DNA of 64,000 nt, taken from contig QLII01000001.1 of NCBI GenBank assembly GCA_003259005.1, positions 8,237,001 to 8,301,000 on the forward strand, given 5' to 3'. A model generated the notes under the pieces. That model had not been told where the DNA came from, made no database searches, and saw nothing but the letters and a program-made list of their open reading frames with translations. Positions 28,549 to 39,374 of the stretch are shown here, one piece after another. Within the stretch, counting starts at the first letter, position 1; each line of letters starts with the position of its first letter. The translations under genes were made by a program, and so were the position numbers. The stretch is from Spirosoma telluris (lineage in GTDB: Bacteria > Bacteroidota > Bacteroidia > Cytophagales > Spirosomataceae).

Positions 28549-29157
28549 CTACCCCTGGAGAATGTCCATCATCGTTTGCATATTTATCGTTTCATCAAAA
28601 GCGGCCTGAATCGGAATGGTAAAGCCCGCTAGTGCAAAACTTCGTATAGTTCCTTCACTGGCTTTCAGGATTAACTGATACGCTCCGTCAACTAAGTGAT
28701 ACTGCTCAATGAATGGTTCATCGGAATCAATGATCCAGTACTCCTCAACGCCATGCGCCTGGTAGTCCTGAAACTTGATGCCCCGATCACGTTTGGCTGT
28801 CCCGTCCGACAATACCTCAATCACCAAATCTGGCGCTGGAAATAAGGTTTGCCTACGATCAAACTGATCAGCTTTTTGGCGGCCGAAAAAGCAAATGTCC
28901 GGTTCATAATCATTTCGGGTAAGTGCGGTCATGATTTTTTCAATGCCGACAAAGCCAAGTTTGTGTCGAATAACATATACATTGAGTAATTGATAGAGGA
29001 GTCCCGTAGCCTCATTGTGCATTTTCTTAACTGGAGAATGCATGACAATTTCCCCATTGATGAACTCTACCTTGAACTCATCAGTGATGTCGTTATAGAA
29101 CGCTTCGCGCTTTTTGCGTTCTTCATTAATCGCGGCTTGAATTTCCTGCATGATCAA
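28549..29157 (-). CDS. Uma2 family protein (restriction-endonuclease-like fold)
   Basis: 202 residues. Matches the Uma2/DUF820 family: EFINGEIVMHSP near the start, YEPDICFF, PDLVIEVLSDGTAKRDRG and KFQDYQAHGVEEYWIIDSDE. The PD...(D/E)xK-type arrangement suggests a nuclease core, although no activity is established for most members. These genes multiply in Bacteroidota and Cyanobacteria genomes; another copy lies at 41925-42506. Convergent with ribD, ending 10 bases away. Confidence 0.88.
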   Translation of the reverse strand: MIMQEIQAAINEERKKREAFYNDITDEFKVEFINGEIVMHSPVKKMHNEATGLLYQLLNVYVIRHKLGFVGIEKIMTALTRNDYEPDICFFGRQKADQFDRRQTLFPAPDLVIEVLSDGTAKRDRGIKFQDYQAHGVEEYWIIDSDEPFIEQYHLVDGAYQLILKASEGTIRSFALAGFTIPIQAAFDETINMQTMMDILQG

Positions 29158-29279
29158 ATAGGAATCAGGTTATTCCAGAATTTGTTCAACAAGTGTATTG
29201 TGCATGATACGGTAGTATTGTGCAACTAATATACGAACTTGTCGGAAACGTAGAAAATTTAGATACAATGCGCTGAATA

Positions 29280-29311
29280 GCAAACGCCCCGGCCAAAGCC
29301 AGGGCGTTTGC
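29280..29311 (-). terminator. Terminator after the lipoprotein gene
   Basis: GCAAACGCCC with GGC and GCC with GGGCGTTTGC form a stem of 13 pairs with one bulge, 37 bases downstream of the stop of the minus-strand gene at 29348-29857. It closes the TonB receptor and lipoprotein unit. Confidence 0.7.
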
Positions 29312-29347
29312 TCATTGAACTAGATTACAGCTGTCTAACAAAATCGC

Positions 29348-29857
29348 TTAGTTCGATTGGGCAACGGGTGTTGCATTGGCTCCAATATCTCCACTGGCTA
29401 CCACCGTTGTGCCCGATAGTATTTTGACATGGGCACTGTAGGTAGTTAGCTTGTCAAAGAAGCCAGCCTCGCTGATGGTGAAGTATTTATTGCTGGAAAA
29501 CTCGCCCGTTGCCCCGCTAATAGCATCAAGTGGTTTCAGGGCCGTGGTCGATTTGTCGGCCAGTTTTCCCTGATAAATAGAAGAGGCATAGGACGTTCCT
29601 GTTGTGGTGTTATACAGTCCTATCTCGACCAGTGTAACCGTGGAATTATATTTGTAAAACACCACCCGGCCATACACCGTGGACCCCGCTGCGGACGTTA
29701 GCGTATACGACTTATAGGTGGTTACGGTACCACCGCCCGGTGCTACACTTGTGTTCGGCTCGTATTTATTCTGTTCACACGAACTCAGGAAAACAAGTAC
29801 GGAGAGGAAAAGACCCAATAGGGGAAAAATGCTTCGTTGATTAAAATATCGATTCAT
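29348..29857 (-). CDS. Outer-membrane lipoprotein, hypothetical
   Basis: 169 residues. Signal peptide with lipobox (FLSSC, Cys27), a flexible Gly/Pro linker, then a beta-rich domain with GRVVFYKYNSTVTLVEIGLY and a closing TTVVASGDIGAN. The latter loosely resembles CHRD-type domains, but key residues are not clear. It sits 14 bases downstream of a TonB receptor gene on the same strand, so it is probably the receptor's surface partner in binding or processing a ligand. Confidence 0.72.
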   Translation of the reverse strand: MNRYFNQRSIFPLLGLFLSVLVFLSSCEQNKYEPNTSVAPGGGTVTTYKSYTLTSAAGSTVYGRVVFYKYNSTVTLVEIGLYNTTTGTSYASSIYQGKLADKSTTALKPLDAISGATGEFSSNKYFTISEAGFFDKLTTYSAHVKILSGTTVVASGDIGANATPVAQSN

Positions 29858-29871
29858 AGCTGGAGTTGCAA

Positions 29872-32825
29872 TTAGAAGTTGAACATTACACGGCCATAGT
29901 AATAGGAGCCGTTGGAACCCTGTTGATTGTTAGAGTACAGATAAAAACCCTGGTTCTCCGGACGGAGGATTTGGGGATATTTATCGAAAATGTTGCTGCC
30001 TCCAAGCGATAATTTCAAATTACGGTTCACGGTATAGCCAACGCTCAGGTCAAAAATTGCCTGACCCGAAAACGTCTGGTCATAATAATTGCCGTCTTTA
30101 TCCGACGATGTAGACCGTTCGGTAACTGAGCCGAAGTAGGTGCCTCGTAGCATCGCATCAAATTTGCCAAATCGATAGGCAACCGAAGCGATCAGTTTTG
30201 TGCGCGGTGTGCCCGTCTCAAACTGACCGATTACGCTACGACTCAGGTATTTTTCGACCACCTGATCTTCGGTAAGATTGGCTACGTTCAGGTTCAGCGA
30301 TTTCCGGTTGAGTGCCGAATTTTTACTCAAAATAGCCGCCAGCGTAAACGTTAGGCTTTTGTCTTTGGGAAGCGCAAGGGTATAGTTGCCTACAACTTCG
30401 ATCCCCTTCGAGCGAACATCAGCACCGTTTACGAAAAATTGAGCTTCACCTTCGCCGATTACTTCCTGGTAGTTATTGCCCACTTCCGACGCGTTGAAAT
30501 AGCTGGTTTGGAAGATACGGTTGTCTACGTCGATCTGGTAGGCATCGACCGTTACTTCGAAGCCACGAACAGGCTGATAAGTAAGCCCAAACCCATAGGT
30601 ACGGGATTGTTCCTGTTTCAAGCCTTTGATGCCTAATACCCGGGCAGCCGTGCTGTTGGTGGGGTAGGTCGTCACATCCAGAGGCTGTGGAATGCCGTTA
30701 GCATCAGGTACGAAAGCCGTGGCCGTGTGGGTGTAGTTCAATTCCTGAAGCGAAGGTGCCCGGAAACCGCTGGCAATCGATCCACGGATGGACAAAGTCT
30801 TCGAGATCGAATAGCGGGCGGCCAGTTTACCGATGGTTACGCCACCAAAATCAGAGTAGTTTTCGAGCCGGAAAGCGCCTGCTACCAGAAAATTCCGGTG
30901 AGTTCCAATTCGGCGTCCAGGTAAGCCGCCATCGTGGTTCTGAACTCATTGCGTTCGTTTTTGGGGCCAAACCCTGAAAAACACTGACAGTTTGCCGACA
31001 GGTTCTTAACGGTCACCTGTTGCCCGGCATAAACCGATAGAGGTTTGCCATTCGCATCCACAATGGGGGCGCTAGCTTCATTTTCCAGCGGTTTGCCATC
31101 CGGCCCGACCAGAAGCCCGGCTTGTAGAACTGTCAATATACCTGCATCGCCATAGGTATAGCTTTCTTCCTGGCCTTTCATGATTTTGTAATTCTCAACC
31201 CGCATCTCCGCACCAAAAGCGATGTTCAATCCATTCATGATCCCTTTGAAATAGCGGGAGAAGTCGAGGTTGGTGGAGTTCTGGGTGAACTGGTGTGTAC
31301 CGATATTCATGTTCACCGGCGAGTTGGAACCCATGGAGGCATTGATCGTATTGACCATACCAATGCGCATGGTGTTGCTTCCGAACGTATTGCTGAAATC
31401 GACACTGAATTCACCGATCTTGCTTTTAATACCCACGGTGTTCGAGAGGTCAGATGTATTGGATGTCATCTGAGGCCGATAGCCGTTTGGATAAAGCAGG
31501 TAGTTGAAGCGGTCGGTTTGGGCTGGTCGGCGGAAATAGCAGGAGAAGCCTTCCAGGTATTTATACGAAGCACCCCCGAAGCTGTAAAACGTAGTCGTTG
31601 GATTGATTTCATAGCCTGCATTGTAAAACATGCTTCCGAGCGTAATCGCAGGCATACCGGCGTATACGGCAAAATCGGCCTTGGTCAGTCCGCGGGCACT
31701 CATCAGACCATCTTCTGTTTTCAGCGAAGTCATCAACGAGGTATTGCCTGCCACCTGTGCGCTAATTAATTCGGGGTTAGTGATAACTGGATTGCCGTTC
31801 TTATCGGTCCGAAGGTTATTCAGGTAGGTATTATCAAAGAAACCCCAGTCATTGACAAACGGACGAAGGGTAGGCCGACGCTGGGTGATCTGTCCGGAAA
31901 TGTTCAGGAAGCCCTTCTCCGCAATTTTGAACCCGTAATTGGCGTCGAACTGATAGTTGAATCCGTCTGGCTTACCCGTTTTGGTCAATGCCCCGGCCTG
32001 GCCACCTGTATTCGCGTAGCCACCACCCGTGAGGCTGGCGGTTAATTTATTCGTTCCTTTTTTCAGGATGATGTTCACGACACCGGCCACCGCATCTGAA
32101 CCATACTGAGCAGCAGCACCATCCCGAAGGATTTCTACCCGATCAATGGCAGAAACAGGGATGGTCATTAAATCAACCGTAGTAGAGGGGCTACCAACCG
32201 CTGTTTCGGTGATGAGCAGAGCCGACGTATGCCGACGCTTGCCATTTACCAGAACAAGAATCTGGTTGGGAGCCATGTTCCGTAACTGAACTGGATCGAC
32301 GTGCGAATTGAGGTCACCGCCCTGCGAGCGCACCGAGTTGAAACTGGGAGCCACAACGGCCAGCATTTGCGCCAGATCCATTTGAGGAAGCGAGCCCATG
32401 ATATCTTTGATCGAGATGACATCCACCGGCACCGGCGACTCAATGATGGTACGACCTACGTTACGGGTACCGGTTACGACTAACTCGGTCAATTGCGTTG
32501 CATCTTCTTCTAGCGGAATATCGAAATTCGTTTTGTCGCCTACTTTTATTTCTTGCGCTTTAAAGCCAATAAAGCTAACAACCAGAATATCCGTTGGCAG
32601 GGCTTCGAGTGAGAACATACCCTGAGCATCCGTAATTGCGCCTTTTCGGCTATTGCCTTTGACCAGTACATTGACTCCCTGCAAAGCTTCGGAAGATCCA
32701 CTGGTGTATACTTTGCCGGTTATTTTCCTGGCCTGAGCCCATGCGTCTATTGGACATAGCGCACCTATAATAAATAGGGCGACTAGAGCGGGTAACATGT
32801 GATGTCTGCGTAGTTTTCTTTGCAT
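29872..32825 (-). CDS. TonB-dependent outer-membrane receptor (frameshifted)
   Basis: Signal peptide (to AWAQ), a carboxypeptidase-regulatory-like domain (KITGKVYTSGSSEALQGVNV, about 33-110), a plug domain ending DRVEILRDGAAAQYGSDAVA, and a 22-strand-type barrel ending YYGRVMFNF. It imports a large or scarce nutrient using TonB energy; it is not a SusC type because no SusD follows. The frame breaks at 30889-30896 (plus AAAATT); one more T gives ELTGNFLVAGAFRLENY and a protein of 984 residues. Followed by the lipoprotein gene. Substrate unknown. Confidence 0.88.
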
Positions 32826-33579
32826 GTTAATTGGGGGAGTTGTGTAGGGGAAGTTGGAGAAATTGACAATTGAGCAAGGCTGGAAATCTGATAGATGGGC
32901 ATGAAGGAAACTTCCTAGGTTCAGGACGATTCGTATATGCCAGGATTATAGTTGATTAGTTCTGAGGTCTTTGTTGGGAACTTTCAGTTTGAGGTTGGCT
33001 TCTAAAGTCACTATACCGTCTCGCTGGTATGGAGCCTATACCGAAACGGGCCTTTGTTGAGTAGACGGGGGACGTGTACAGCATAATGCCCGGAGAATAA
33101 CCCCCTCGGACAAAATAAGTGCTGCTTGTTTTGTGGCGTTTCATGGTGTTATAAGCTTAAGTATGACGGTTACGAATACTGGAAAATAGGGGCAATAACA
33201 GGTCTAACAGGCTGTTTTTACGACCTGTGGAATTACCCAAACACATACTGTAATTTTGCAGCAACTAGCCTGATTAAAGACTATATGCTAATTGTCTGCT
33301 TCCTGAATAGATGAACGCTCCTATAAAATTCGCTCGAACGAATAGAGAGTTATATTGTGTTGTACTTAATCGAAAGTACCAATTTTAATAATGCTAAAAA
33401 AGTATTAGATAAAATTTTATATTGATTTATTTGAAAAATACAATACATTGTGGTATGGCTTCTATTTGTACTGCTAGTATTCGCTGTAATAGCTATATCC
33501 AGCTGTGTTACTAAGTAATTATTCTGCAATACATTTTGCGTAATTACTCAGTAACACAGCTAGTTGTATAAAGTAAATT
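32826..33579. other. Gene-poor interval with an inverted repeat
   Basis: 750 bases. Contains the promoter of the TonB receptor, an AT-rich stretch and an inverted repeat at 33501-33561. A 62-residue open frame (32956-33144, minus) has no supporting feature. Confidence 0.5.
33501..33561. repeat. Inverted repeat, 21-base arms
   Basis: AGCTGTGTTACTAAGTAATTA (arm 33501-33521; opens AGCTGTG) and its inverse at 33541-33561 differ at one position, with a 19-base loop. It lies just beyond the 3' end of nagA (33580) and may end that transcript or be a mobile palindrome. Confidence 0.65.
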
Positions 33580-34743
33580 TCAGACAACCTGTTTGCCTAA
33601 TGCCCAGACGCCTTTTGTATATAATCCCTTATCCGCTCTAACCAGATTGGCCACATAACCTTGTTGGATTTTTCCTATCTGGTCACTTAATCCAATAATC
33701 TCCGCCGGAATCATGGAGGCCATCCGGAGGGCATTCGTTAATGGAATTTCGGCCTGCTCAACCGCAATCCGAACGCAGTCAATTAGCGTAATAGCTGACC
33801 CTGCCAGGTTACCCTCGTTATTTACATACCTGCCAGGCCCATTGGCATCGGGTTCAAAATGGACGATAAATTGGCCTAATTCAAACGTAGGCCGGGGTGG
33901 GTTGGCAAACAGCGCGTCTGAAATTAGAAAGAGTCGCTCGCCTAATAGCCGATAAGCGATACGAATGGTAGTTGGGTTGCAGTGGTAACTATCGGCAATG
34001 ATACTGGCCCGAACGGATGGGTGGTCAAATACGGCACCCACCACGCCTGGTTCGCGGCTTTCGTACCCCCGCATGGCATTGTACAAATGCGTTGCTAGCG
34101 GAACCCCATTATTGAAGGCGGCCGTAGCCTGCTGATAGGTCGCATTGCTGTGTCCGAGAGAAAGGAGCGTAGTTGGGTGTTTGAGTTTTTTCAGCGTACT
34201 GAATTGTTCGGGCGACAGAATTTCAGGAGCCAGCGTGAGAATCCGAATAACGTCGGCGTTGGTGCTGAATAGGGCTTCCAGTTCACCTTCGGCAGGGGCT
34301 CGGACGTAGGCCATGCTGTGCGCTCCCCGCTTGATGGGATTGAAATAAGGTCCTTCGATGTGGATGCCTGGCACGCCCAACGGATTTTCGTTTCGCACAA
34401 TCTGCACGGCCGCCATCGATTGTTGCATGATGTCGAGTGACGTTGAGTGGATGGTGGGCAGTAGGGTAGTGGTGCCATTTCGGGCGTGGGAATCGTAAAT
34501 GTGTCGGACGGTTTCAGGGGTGGGCTGATCGTTTAGGAATCGACTTGAGCCTCCATACAACTGCAAATCCACGAACCCCGGAAGGAGATAGTCATCATTG
34601 AGGTCAATCACATCTGGATCGCTGGATTCTGTTAACGTTTCTGCGGTTGATAGTTCCTGAATACGACCATTGTCGATGCGCACCGACGCGTTGGAAAGCC
34701 ATTCGTCGCCGGTAAAAACAGTGGCGTTGATAAATTGAGTCAT
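33580..34743 (-). CDS. nagA: N-acetylglucosamine-6-phosphate deacetylase
   Basis: 387 residues, amidohydrolase fold. Metal and substrate residues visible: LPGFVDLQLYGG, GIHIEGPYFNP, LSLGHSNATY, ATHLYNAM, ADSYHC and LISDAL. It removes the acetyl group from GlcNAc-6-phosphate for amino-sugar recycling or use in the cytoplasm. The usual HxH near the start is replaced by DLQLYG, as in the NagA group. Divergent from aroA with 69 bases between. No nagB or transporter is adjacent. Confidence 0.92.
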   Translation of the reverse strand: MTQFINATVFTGDEWLSNASVRIDNGRIQELSTAETLTESSDPDVIDLNDDYLLPGFVDLQLYGGSSRFLNDQPTPETVRHIYDSHARNGTTTLLPTIHSTSLDIMQQSMAAVQIVRNENPLGVPGIHIEGPYFNPIKRGAHSMAYVRAPAEGELEALFSTNADVIRILTLAPEILSPEQFSTLKKLKHPTTLLSLGHSNATYQQATAAFNNGVPLATHLYNAMRGYESREPGVVGAVFDHPSVRASIIADSYHCNPTTIRIAYRLLGERLFLISDALFANPPRPTFELGQFIVHFEPDANGPGRYVNNEGNLAGSAITLIDCVRIAVEQAEIPLTNALRMASMIPAEIIGLSDQIGKIQQGYVANLVRADKGLYTKGVWALGKQVV

Positions 34744-34812
34744 AGGAAAAAAACGGTTTCATGTCGGCTAACAAGCCAATGATGACCGGAATCTAGTAGT
34801 AATTTCGTTTTT

Positions 34813-36138
34813 TTGCGAACTATTTCGTGTCAGTACCAATCTGCTTATCTCTTGAACGCTGTTCGTTTATCCCCTCCCGCTACGCTGACGAAGCCTGGTA
34901 TTATCCAGGACCATCCAGTCCGGGCCACCATTCCATTGGCTTCGTCGAAAAGCGAAAGCAACCGTGCCCTTATCATTGACGCCCTGACTGGCTTTCAGTG
35001 CGATCTAAAAAATCTATCGACCGCCCGCGATACGCAAACGATGATTCGGCTGCTAAAATCGCAGGACCCAACGGCTGATGTACTGGATGCAGGCACAACC
35101 ATGCGTTTTCTGACGGCCTATTTCGCCGTAACGGGGCAACAAAAAATAATGACTGGCACTCCGCGTATGTGTGAACGGCCCATTGGTATTCTGGTCGATG
35201 CCTTACGAGCGCTCGGTGCTGATATTACCTACCTTGAAAAAGAAGGTTATCCACCGATGCAGATTAAGGGGTTTCGCTCGTCAGAAACTAATCGAATCAG
35301 CATTCGGGGAGATGTGAGTAGCCAATATATTTCGGCGCTGGTAATGATTGCCCCCTTGTTACCGAATGGCCTGACGCTGGAATTGACCGGAGCCATTGGA
35401 TCACGGCCCTATATCGAAATGACGCTGGAGCAAATGGCGTATTTCGGGGCCGATGTTCAGGCCGATTGGGAACAAAAGACGATTACAATCGGGCCCAAAC
35501 CCTACACGGCGAAGCCTTACGCGATTGAGTCCGACTGGTCGGGGGCGAGTTACTGGTATAGTGTGGCAGCGTTGGCGCAGGACGAAACGGCAGAAATTAC
35601 CCTCCTGGGCTTGAAGGCGAAATCCTTGCAGGGCGATAGCGCTATTGTCGACATTATGCGGTCGTTAGGGGTCGAAAGCACCTTTACGGAATCGGGGGTT
35701 CGATTGACCAAATGCCCAGCCCGTGAATCGTTGGCCTGGGACTTTACCGACTGCCCTGATCTGGCGCAAACCGTTGCGGTGTGTGCTGCTGTGAAAGGCG
35801 TGACGTTACACCTGACCGGTATTGAAAGCCTGAAAATAAAAGAAACCGACCGAGTTGCGGCTTTACAGGCCGAGTTGCAGAAAATTGGCGCTGAACTGGT
35901 TGAACTTGACCCCAATCACCGGTATGAAGTTCATCAATTACCCACAAGCCACACGGTACCGGCTACGATCAAAACCTATGACGATCACCGCATGGCCATG
36001 GCGTTTGCACCCGTAGCAATGCGCGAAGAAATTAGTATTGAAGAGCCCAGGGTCGTTGATAAATCGTACCCGAGTTTCTGGGAGGATATGGCAACCGTAG
36101 CAACGGTTGATTTTATACAGGAGGAAGCTATTCATTAA
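34813..36138 (+). CDS. aroA: 3-phosphoshikimate 1-carboxyvinyltransferase (EPSP synthase)
   Basis: About 441 residues. Two-lobed EPSP synthase with LASSKSESNRALI (PEP and shikimate-phosphate binding), DAGTTMRFLTAYF, RGDVSSQYISALVM, ESDWSGASYWY and KIKETDRVAAL, and DDHRMAMAF near the end. It makes EPSP in the chorismate pathway. The start is uncertain: TTG at 34813 gives the longest form; the conserved region begins about 18 residues in (RLSPPATLT), so a TTG at 34852 is also possible. The next gene follows after 45 bases. Confidence 0.93.
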   Translation: MRTISCQYQSAYLLNAVRLSPPATLTKPGIIQDHPVRATIPLASSKSESNRALIIDALTGFQCDLKNLSTARDTQTMIRLLKSQDPTADVLDAGTTMRFLTAYFAVTGQQKIMTGTPRMCERPIGILVDALRALGADITYLEKEGYPPMQIKGFRSSETNRISIRGDVSSQYISALVMIAPLLPNGLTLELTGAIGSRPYIEMTLEQMAYFGADVQADWEQKTITIGPKPYTAKPYAIESDWSGASYWYSVAALAQDETAEITLLGLKAKSLQGDSAIVDIMRSLGVESTFTESGVRLTKCPARESLAWDFTDCPDLAQTVAVCAAVKGVTLHLTGIESLKIKETDRVAALQAELQKIGAELVELDPNHRYEVHQLPTSHTVPATIKTYDDHRMAMAFAPVAMREEISIEEPRVVDKSYPSFWEDMATVATVDFIQEEAIH

Positions 36139-36183
36139 TTTTTCAACCGGGCCACCAGTGTGGTTGAAACTAGAAAACGAAAA

Positions 36184-36987
36184 ATGACACGTCGGGAACA
36201 ATTTGACCAGCAGGGCTATCTGATCGTCCGTAACGTTTTTACGTCCGACGAAGTGGCTCAATTACGACAGTCAGCCTATGACTATCGCGATCAGCAACAG
36301 AAACTTGGCCTGGTTGCGAAAGTGAAACAGGCAGCCTCGATAAAAGGCGATTTGCTCAGTAAAGAGAAACTGGGCTGGGTCATTTACGACCCACGGATCG
36401 TTGCCATTGCTACTGAATTACTGGGCGACACACCCGTTTATTTCTCCGACAGCACCTATCAAATTGGAACTGGAACGCGCGGCTTTCACCGCGATAACAT
36501 CGATCGCTACCAGTTTGGGCAGGGGGCTGACTGGGACGGGGCTTACCCGTTGATTCGTTTTGGTATTTACTTACAGAATCACGATACCTACAGCGGAGGC
36601 ATCCGATTTAAAGTCGGTAGCCATGATGCCGCCGACGGTGCCGACGTATTTGCCGACACCCGTGCGGGCGACATCGTGGTCTGGAATATGCGCACGCTTC
36701 ATAGTGGTAATGCGCGTCGGATGAAAGTGTTGAACAATTTGCCGCTCCACGTCGGTCTTGAAAATCGACTACCCGATTTTCTATTCCGCGAGCAGCAGGG
36801 AGAACGGGTTTCCTTATTTTTTAGCTATGGTCTGGAAGGCAAACACCTCGACCGCTATCTTGAGCAGCACATCCAGAAACGAGCCGACATGCAGGAAAAC
36901 GTACGTCTGTCGACCTATTCGCCCGAAACGCTGAAGAAAGCCGAGCAGAATAAGATTAAAGTATTGGATGCGAAAAAGCTGGTTTGA
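36184..36987 (+). CDS. Phytanoyl-CoA dioxygenase (PhyH) family protein
   Basis: 267 residues from the ATG at 36184 (MTRREQFDQQGYLIVRNVF), preferred to the GTG at 36160. Fe(II)/2-oxoglutarate oxygenase fold: HRD motif (GFHRDNIDRYQ) supplies two iron ligands, RTLHSGNARR the distal His, and the Arg after it would bind 2-oxoglutarate. Substrate unknown; relatives hydroxylate lipids, amino acids or secondary metabolites. It follows aroA closely and could be cotranscribed. Confidence 0.85.
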   Translation: MTRREQFDQQGYLIVRNVFTSDEVAQLRQSAYDYRDQQQKLGLVAKVKQAASIKGDLLSKEKLGWVIYDPRIVAIATELLGDTPVYFSDSTYQIGTGTRGFHRDNIDRYQFGQGADWDGAYPLIRFGIYLQNHDTYSGGIRFKVGSHDAADGADVFADTRAGDIVVWNMRTLHSGNARRMKVLNNLPLHVGLENRLPDFLFREQQGERVSLFFSYGLEGKHLDRYLEQHIQKRADMQENVRLSTYSPETLKKAEQNKIKVLDAKKLV

Positions 36988-37002
36988 GGATAAACACCAT
37001 GA

Positions 37003-37386
37003 TCAGGCTATCGGAATTGTCTCATCGTAGTGGCCGCCAATCCCTACGTAAATAACCCGTTTATTGGTGCCTGTCAGGATGGCATCGTAGAAACGTACAC
37101 CCGCTTGAGCTATACCTTCCATAAATTGAGGGTAGTCCGTTTTGCCTTGCTGATTAGCGCGAATTGCCTGAATTGTATCGGTTTCGTCAAAGACGGTAGC
37201 AATGGCTCGAGGCTCTATTTCTCTTGCGTGTAATAAGGTTTTGCCATTGGCTAGCCGATACAGTATCGTACTGGACGATACCTCAACGGTATACGATTGA
37301 ATACCAGCTTCAACTAGTTTTTGAGCTAAATCAGGGTAATTTCTGGCCGTAGCATAGGCTTGCTTAATTACTTCTTCAGTTGACAT
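37003..37386 (-). CDS. DUF1398 family protein
   Basis: 127 residues. Features of the DUF1398/YbcV group: an N-terminal helix (YPDLAQKLVEAGIQSYTVEV), QGKTDYPQFMEGIAQAG and a C-terminal strand pair ending GGHYDETIP. Soluble, no catalytic motif recognised. It lies 28 bases downstream of an AraC regulator on the same strand. Confidence 0.72.
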   Translation of the reverse strand: MSTEEVIKQAYATARNYPDLAQKLVEAGIQSYTVEVSSSTILYRLANGKTLLHAREIEPRAIATVFDETDTIQAIRANQQGKTDYPQFMEGIAQAGVRFYDAILTGTNKRVIYVGIGGHYDETIPIA

Positions 37387-37414
37387 TTTCTCTTCGTTTT
37401 GTTCATGACAAAGG

Positions 37415-38236
37415 TCAGAGCATGGGCGTCCTTATACTTGTAAAAAATCGTTTTTCGAGTAGTAAGTGTTTGGGTAAATTATGTAGAAATTCCCTTGGGG
37501 TTAGGCCAGTGAACGTTTTGAAGCCGTTACTAAAATGAGCCTGATCGAAGTAGCCGGACTCAAGACTTATATCGGTCAGGCTATTGGTTTTTGAGAATGC
37601 AGCAATGGCCTGTTTCATTTGAACGATGGACGAAAACCTCTTTGGCGAGGTGCCAACTAATTGTCGAAAGCGCTTTTCGAGTGGACTTTGACTACTACAA
37701 AGTGCATCGGCTAGTGCAGTCATTCGAATCGTTCCTTTCGATTGATAAATGTACTGAATGGCCAACGATACAAGCGCATCGGATTTCGGTTTCTGGAGTC
37801 GTGAAATAAGAAACTGCTCGATAAGTTGAACCCGCGCCTGATCAGTAGTCGCTGCTGCTAACTGGTCTTCTAACGAGCTTAGGGTAGACGAATTCAGAAA
37901 GTTGTCGAGCGATAAACTTTCACCCAGGAATTCATGAATAGGCTCCCTGAAAAACGAAGCAGCCCCTGTTTCCGTAAACACAACCAATACAGAACCCGTG
38001 ACGGGTGCGTTTTTGAAAATGCGAAATCCAGTCTGGATACCTGTTATGCCTGCGGTTGCCAAGGGCAGTGTGTTTGTTTCCTTTACAGATGCGAGTTTGC
38101 CAGCATACTGAAATCCCATCACTAGCGACGTATCAGGCAATACTTTATACGTCTGCTCGTCGCTTGCTTCCGAAATGACGAACTGCCTGATATAAGGTTT
38201 AAGCCTATCGCAAGGTATGTAAACTTGATAGCGCAT
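37415..38236 (-). CDS. AraC family transcriptional regulator
   Basis: 273 residues. The N-terminal half is a cupin-like ligand domain of the type with YIPCDRLKPYIRQF (DUF6597-like); the C-terminal AraC domain has two helix-turn-helix motifs and SLTDISLESGYFDQAHFSNG followed by TGLTPREF. It starts directly after the stop of the outer-membrane barrel gene, so both are probably one transcript with the DUF1398 gene. Effector unknown. Confidence 0.9.
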   Translation of the reverse strand: MRYQVYIPCDRLKPYIRQFVISEASDEQTYKVLPDTSLVMGFQYAGKLASVKETNTLPLATAGITGIQTGFRIFKNAPVTGSVLVVFTETGAASFFREPIHEFLGESLSLDNFLNSSTLSSLEDQLAAATTDQARVQLIEQFLISRLQKPKSDALVSLAIQYIYQSKGTIRMTALADALCSSQSPLEKRFRQLVGTSPKRFSSIVQMKQAIAAFSKTNSLTDISLESGYFDQAHFSNGFKTFTGLTPREFLHNLPKHLLLEKRFFTSIRTPML

Positions 38237-39142
38237 CTATTGATTGTGGTTCTTCACTTCCTGTTGCCGTCCATAAATATAACGCAAGGCAATACCAAAT
38301 CCCCAGCCTGTTCCGTTGGCCGTAGCCGTCGATTGGGGTTGCGCAATGCCATTCACCGTGTAGACAATATCGGATCGGATAGCTTCTCCAAGCCCCCAGT
38401 ATTTACGGAAGTAAGCCCCAAATTCAATAGAAGAGGAAAGCCTGACTGAGTAATCAATCCCTAATTCGGCTACACCCGAGATGCTTTTGGTTGTGGTCGT
38501 ATTATCTAATCGTAAGGTATCTGTTCGGGTTCTATTATTGCGGTAGCTATAGCCAATAAGTCGAAAGTCGTCTAAGTTGACACTGCCATTGGGAATAAGC
38601 CATGCGCCGGCGGTTAACCAGAAACCCGTTCCGTTTGTGGCACGACTAGCAAGGCCAATACGACGTTTTATCCGTAACGGAATGCCATAGCCACTATTCT
38701 GGTAATTGTACGTAAGCGGTCTTGCCCCGTTGGCAATTGTAATATTCAGGTGAATAGGAGCCGAGGTGTATCCCGTTTCAACGGTCCAGGCGTTTCGATA
38801 GGTGTAGCCTAACAGCACGCTCCAGCTTGCCTTTGTCGATGAGTTGATACTGATCAATCCATCGAACGAATTACTAAGCATACTGCCATCGGTACGAAAC
38901 CCACCATCCAGGCCTACATACCAGGTTTGGGTTTCCTTAAGCTGATAAGCCTGTTCGTACGTAGATTTTTCCCGTCTGGTAGATAATCGGTGATGATTCG
39001 GATTCTGATCAGGGTCGTCTGTGAGAACACGTTTACGGACCACGGGCGGTGGGGCGTAATAACTCGTATCAATCACGATTTCCTGGGCCATTGCTGAGAT
39101 TGATAGCCCTACCAGAAGAAAAAGAAGTGAGATGTGTTTCAT
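38237..39142 (-). CDS. Outer-membrane beta-barrel protein
   Basis: 301 residues. Signal peptide (LLFLLVGLSISAMAQ), a short charged linker, then alternating beta strands (QTWYVGLDGGFRTDGSML, ASWSVLLGYTYRNAWTVETG) ending with WGFGIALRYIYGR, a typical barrel end. Function unknown; first gene of a unit with an AraC regulator and a DUF1398 protein. Confidence 0.78.
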   Translation of the reverse strand: MKHISLLFLLVGLSISAMAQEIVIDTSYYAPPPVVRKRVLTDDPDQNPNHHRLSTRREKSTYEQAYQLKETQTWYVGLDGGFRTDGSMLSNSFDGLISINSSTKASWSVLLGYTYRNAWTVETGYTSAPIHLNITIANGARPLTYNYQNSGYGIPLRIKRRIGLASRATNGTGFWLTAGAWLIPNGSVNLDDFRLIGYSYRNNRTRTDTLRLDNTTTTKSISGVAELGIDYSVRLSSSIEFGAYFRKYWGLGEAIRSDIVYTVNGIAQPQSTATANGTGWGFGIALRYIYGRQQEVKNHNQ

Positions 39143-39374
39143 GGTCGTGTAGTGGGCTGCTCATCTTCACCGCCCAGTACGGTTATAGCTATACCAATTA
39201 CGCATCTTTTTTCGTTTGCGTTGCTATTCTATGAAAACTTCTATCAAGACTGAGGCATTGGGGACAATATAGACCCAAATTTTCGCAATTGGTCAGTCGA
39301 ATTGCGTAGTTCGTCAGCAGCTAATCAGCGGGTTAGGCTGACCTTTGTGATGTACTAACAGACACACAAATCTC

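Noticed and set aside
32956..33144. 62-codon frame upstream of the TonB receptor
   Set aside because: Has a start and plausible residues (YFVRGGYSPGIMLYTSP) but no promoter, family or context; kept out for lack of support.
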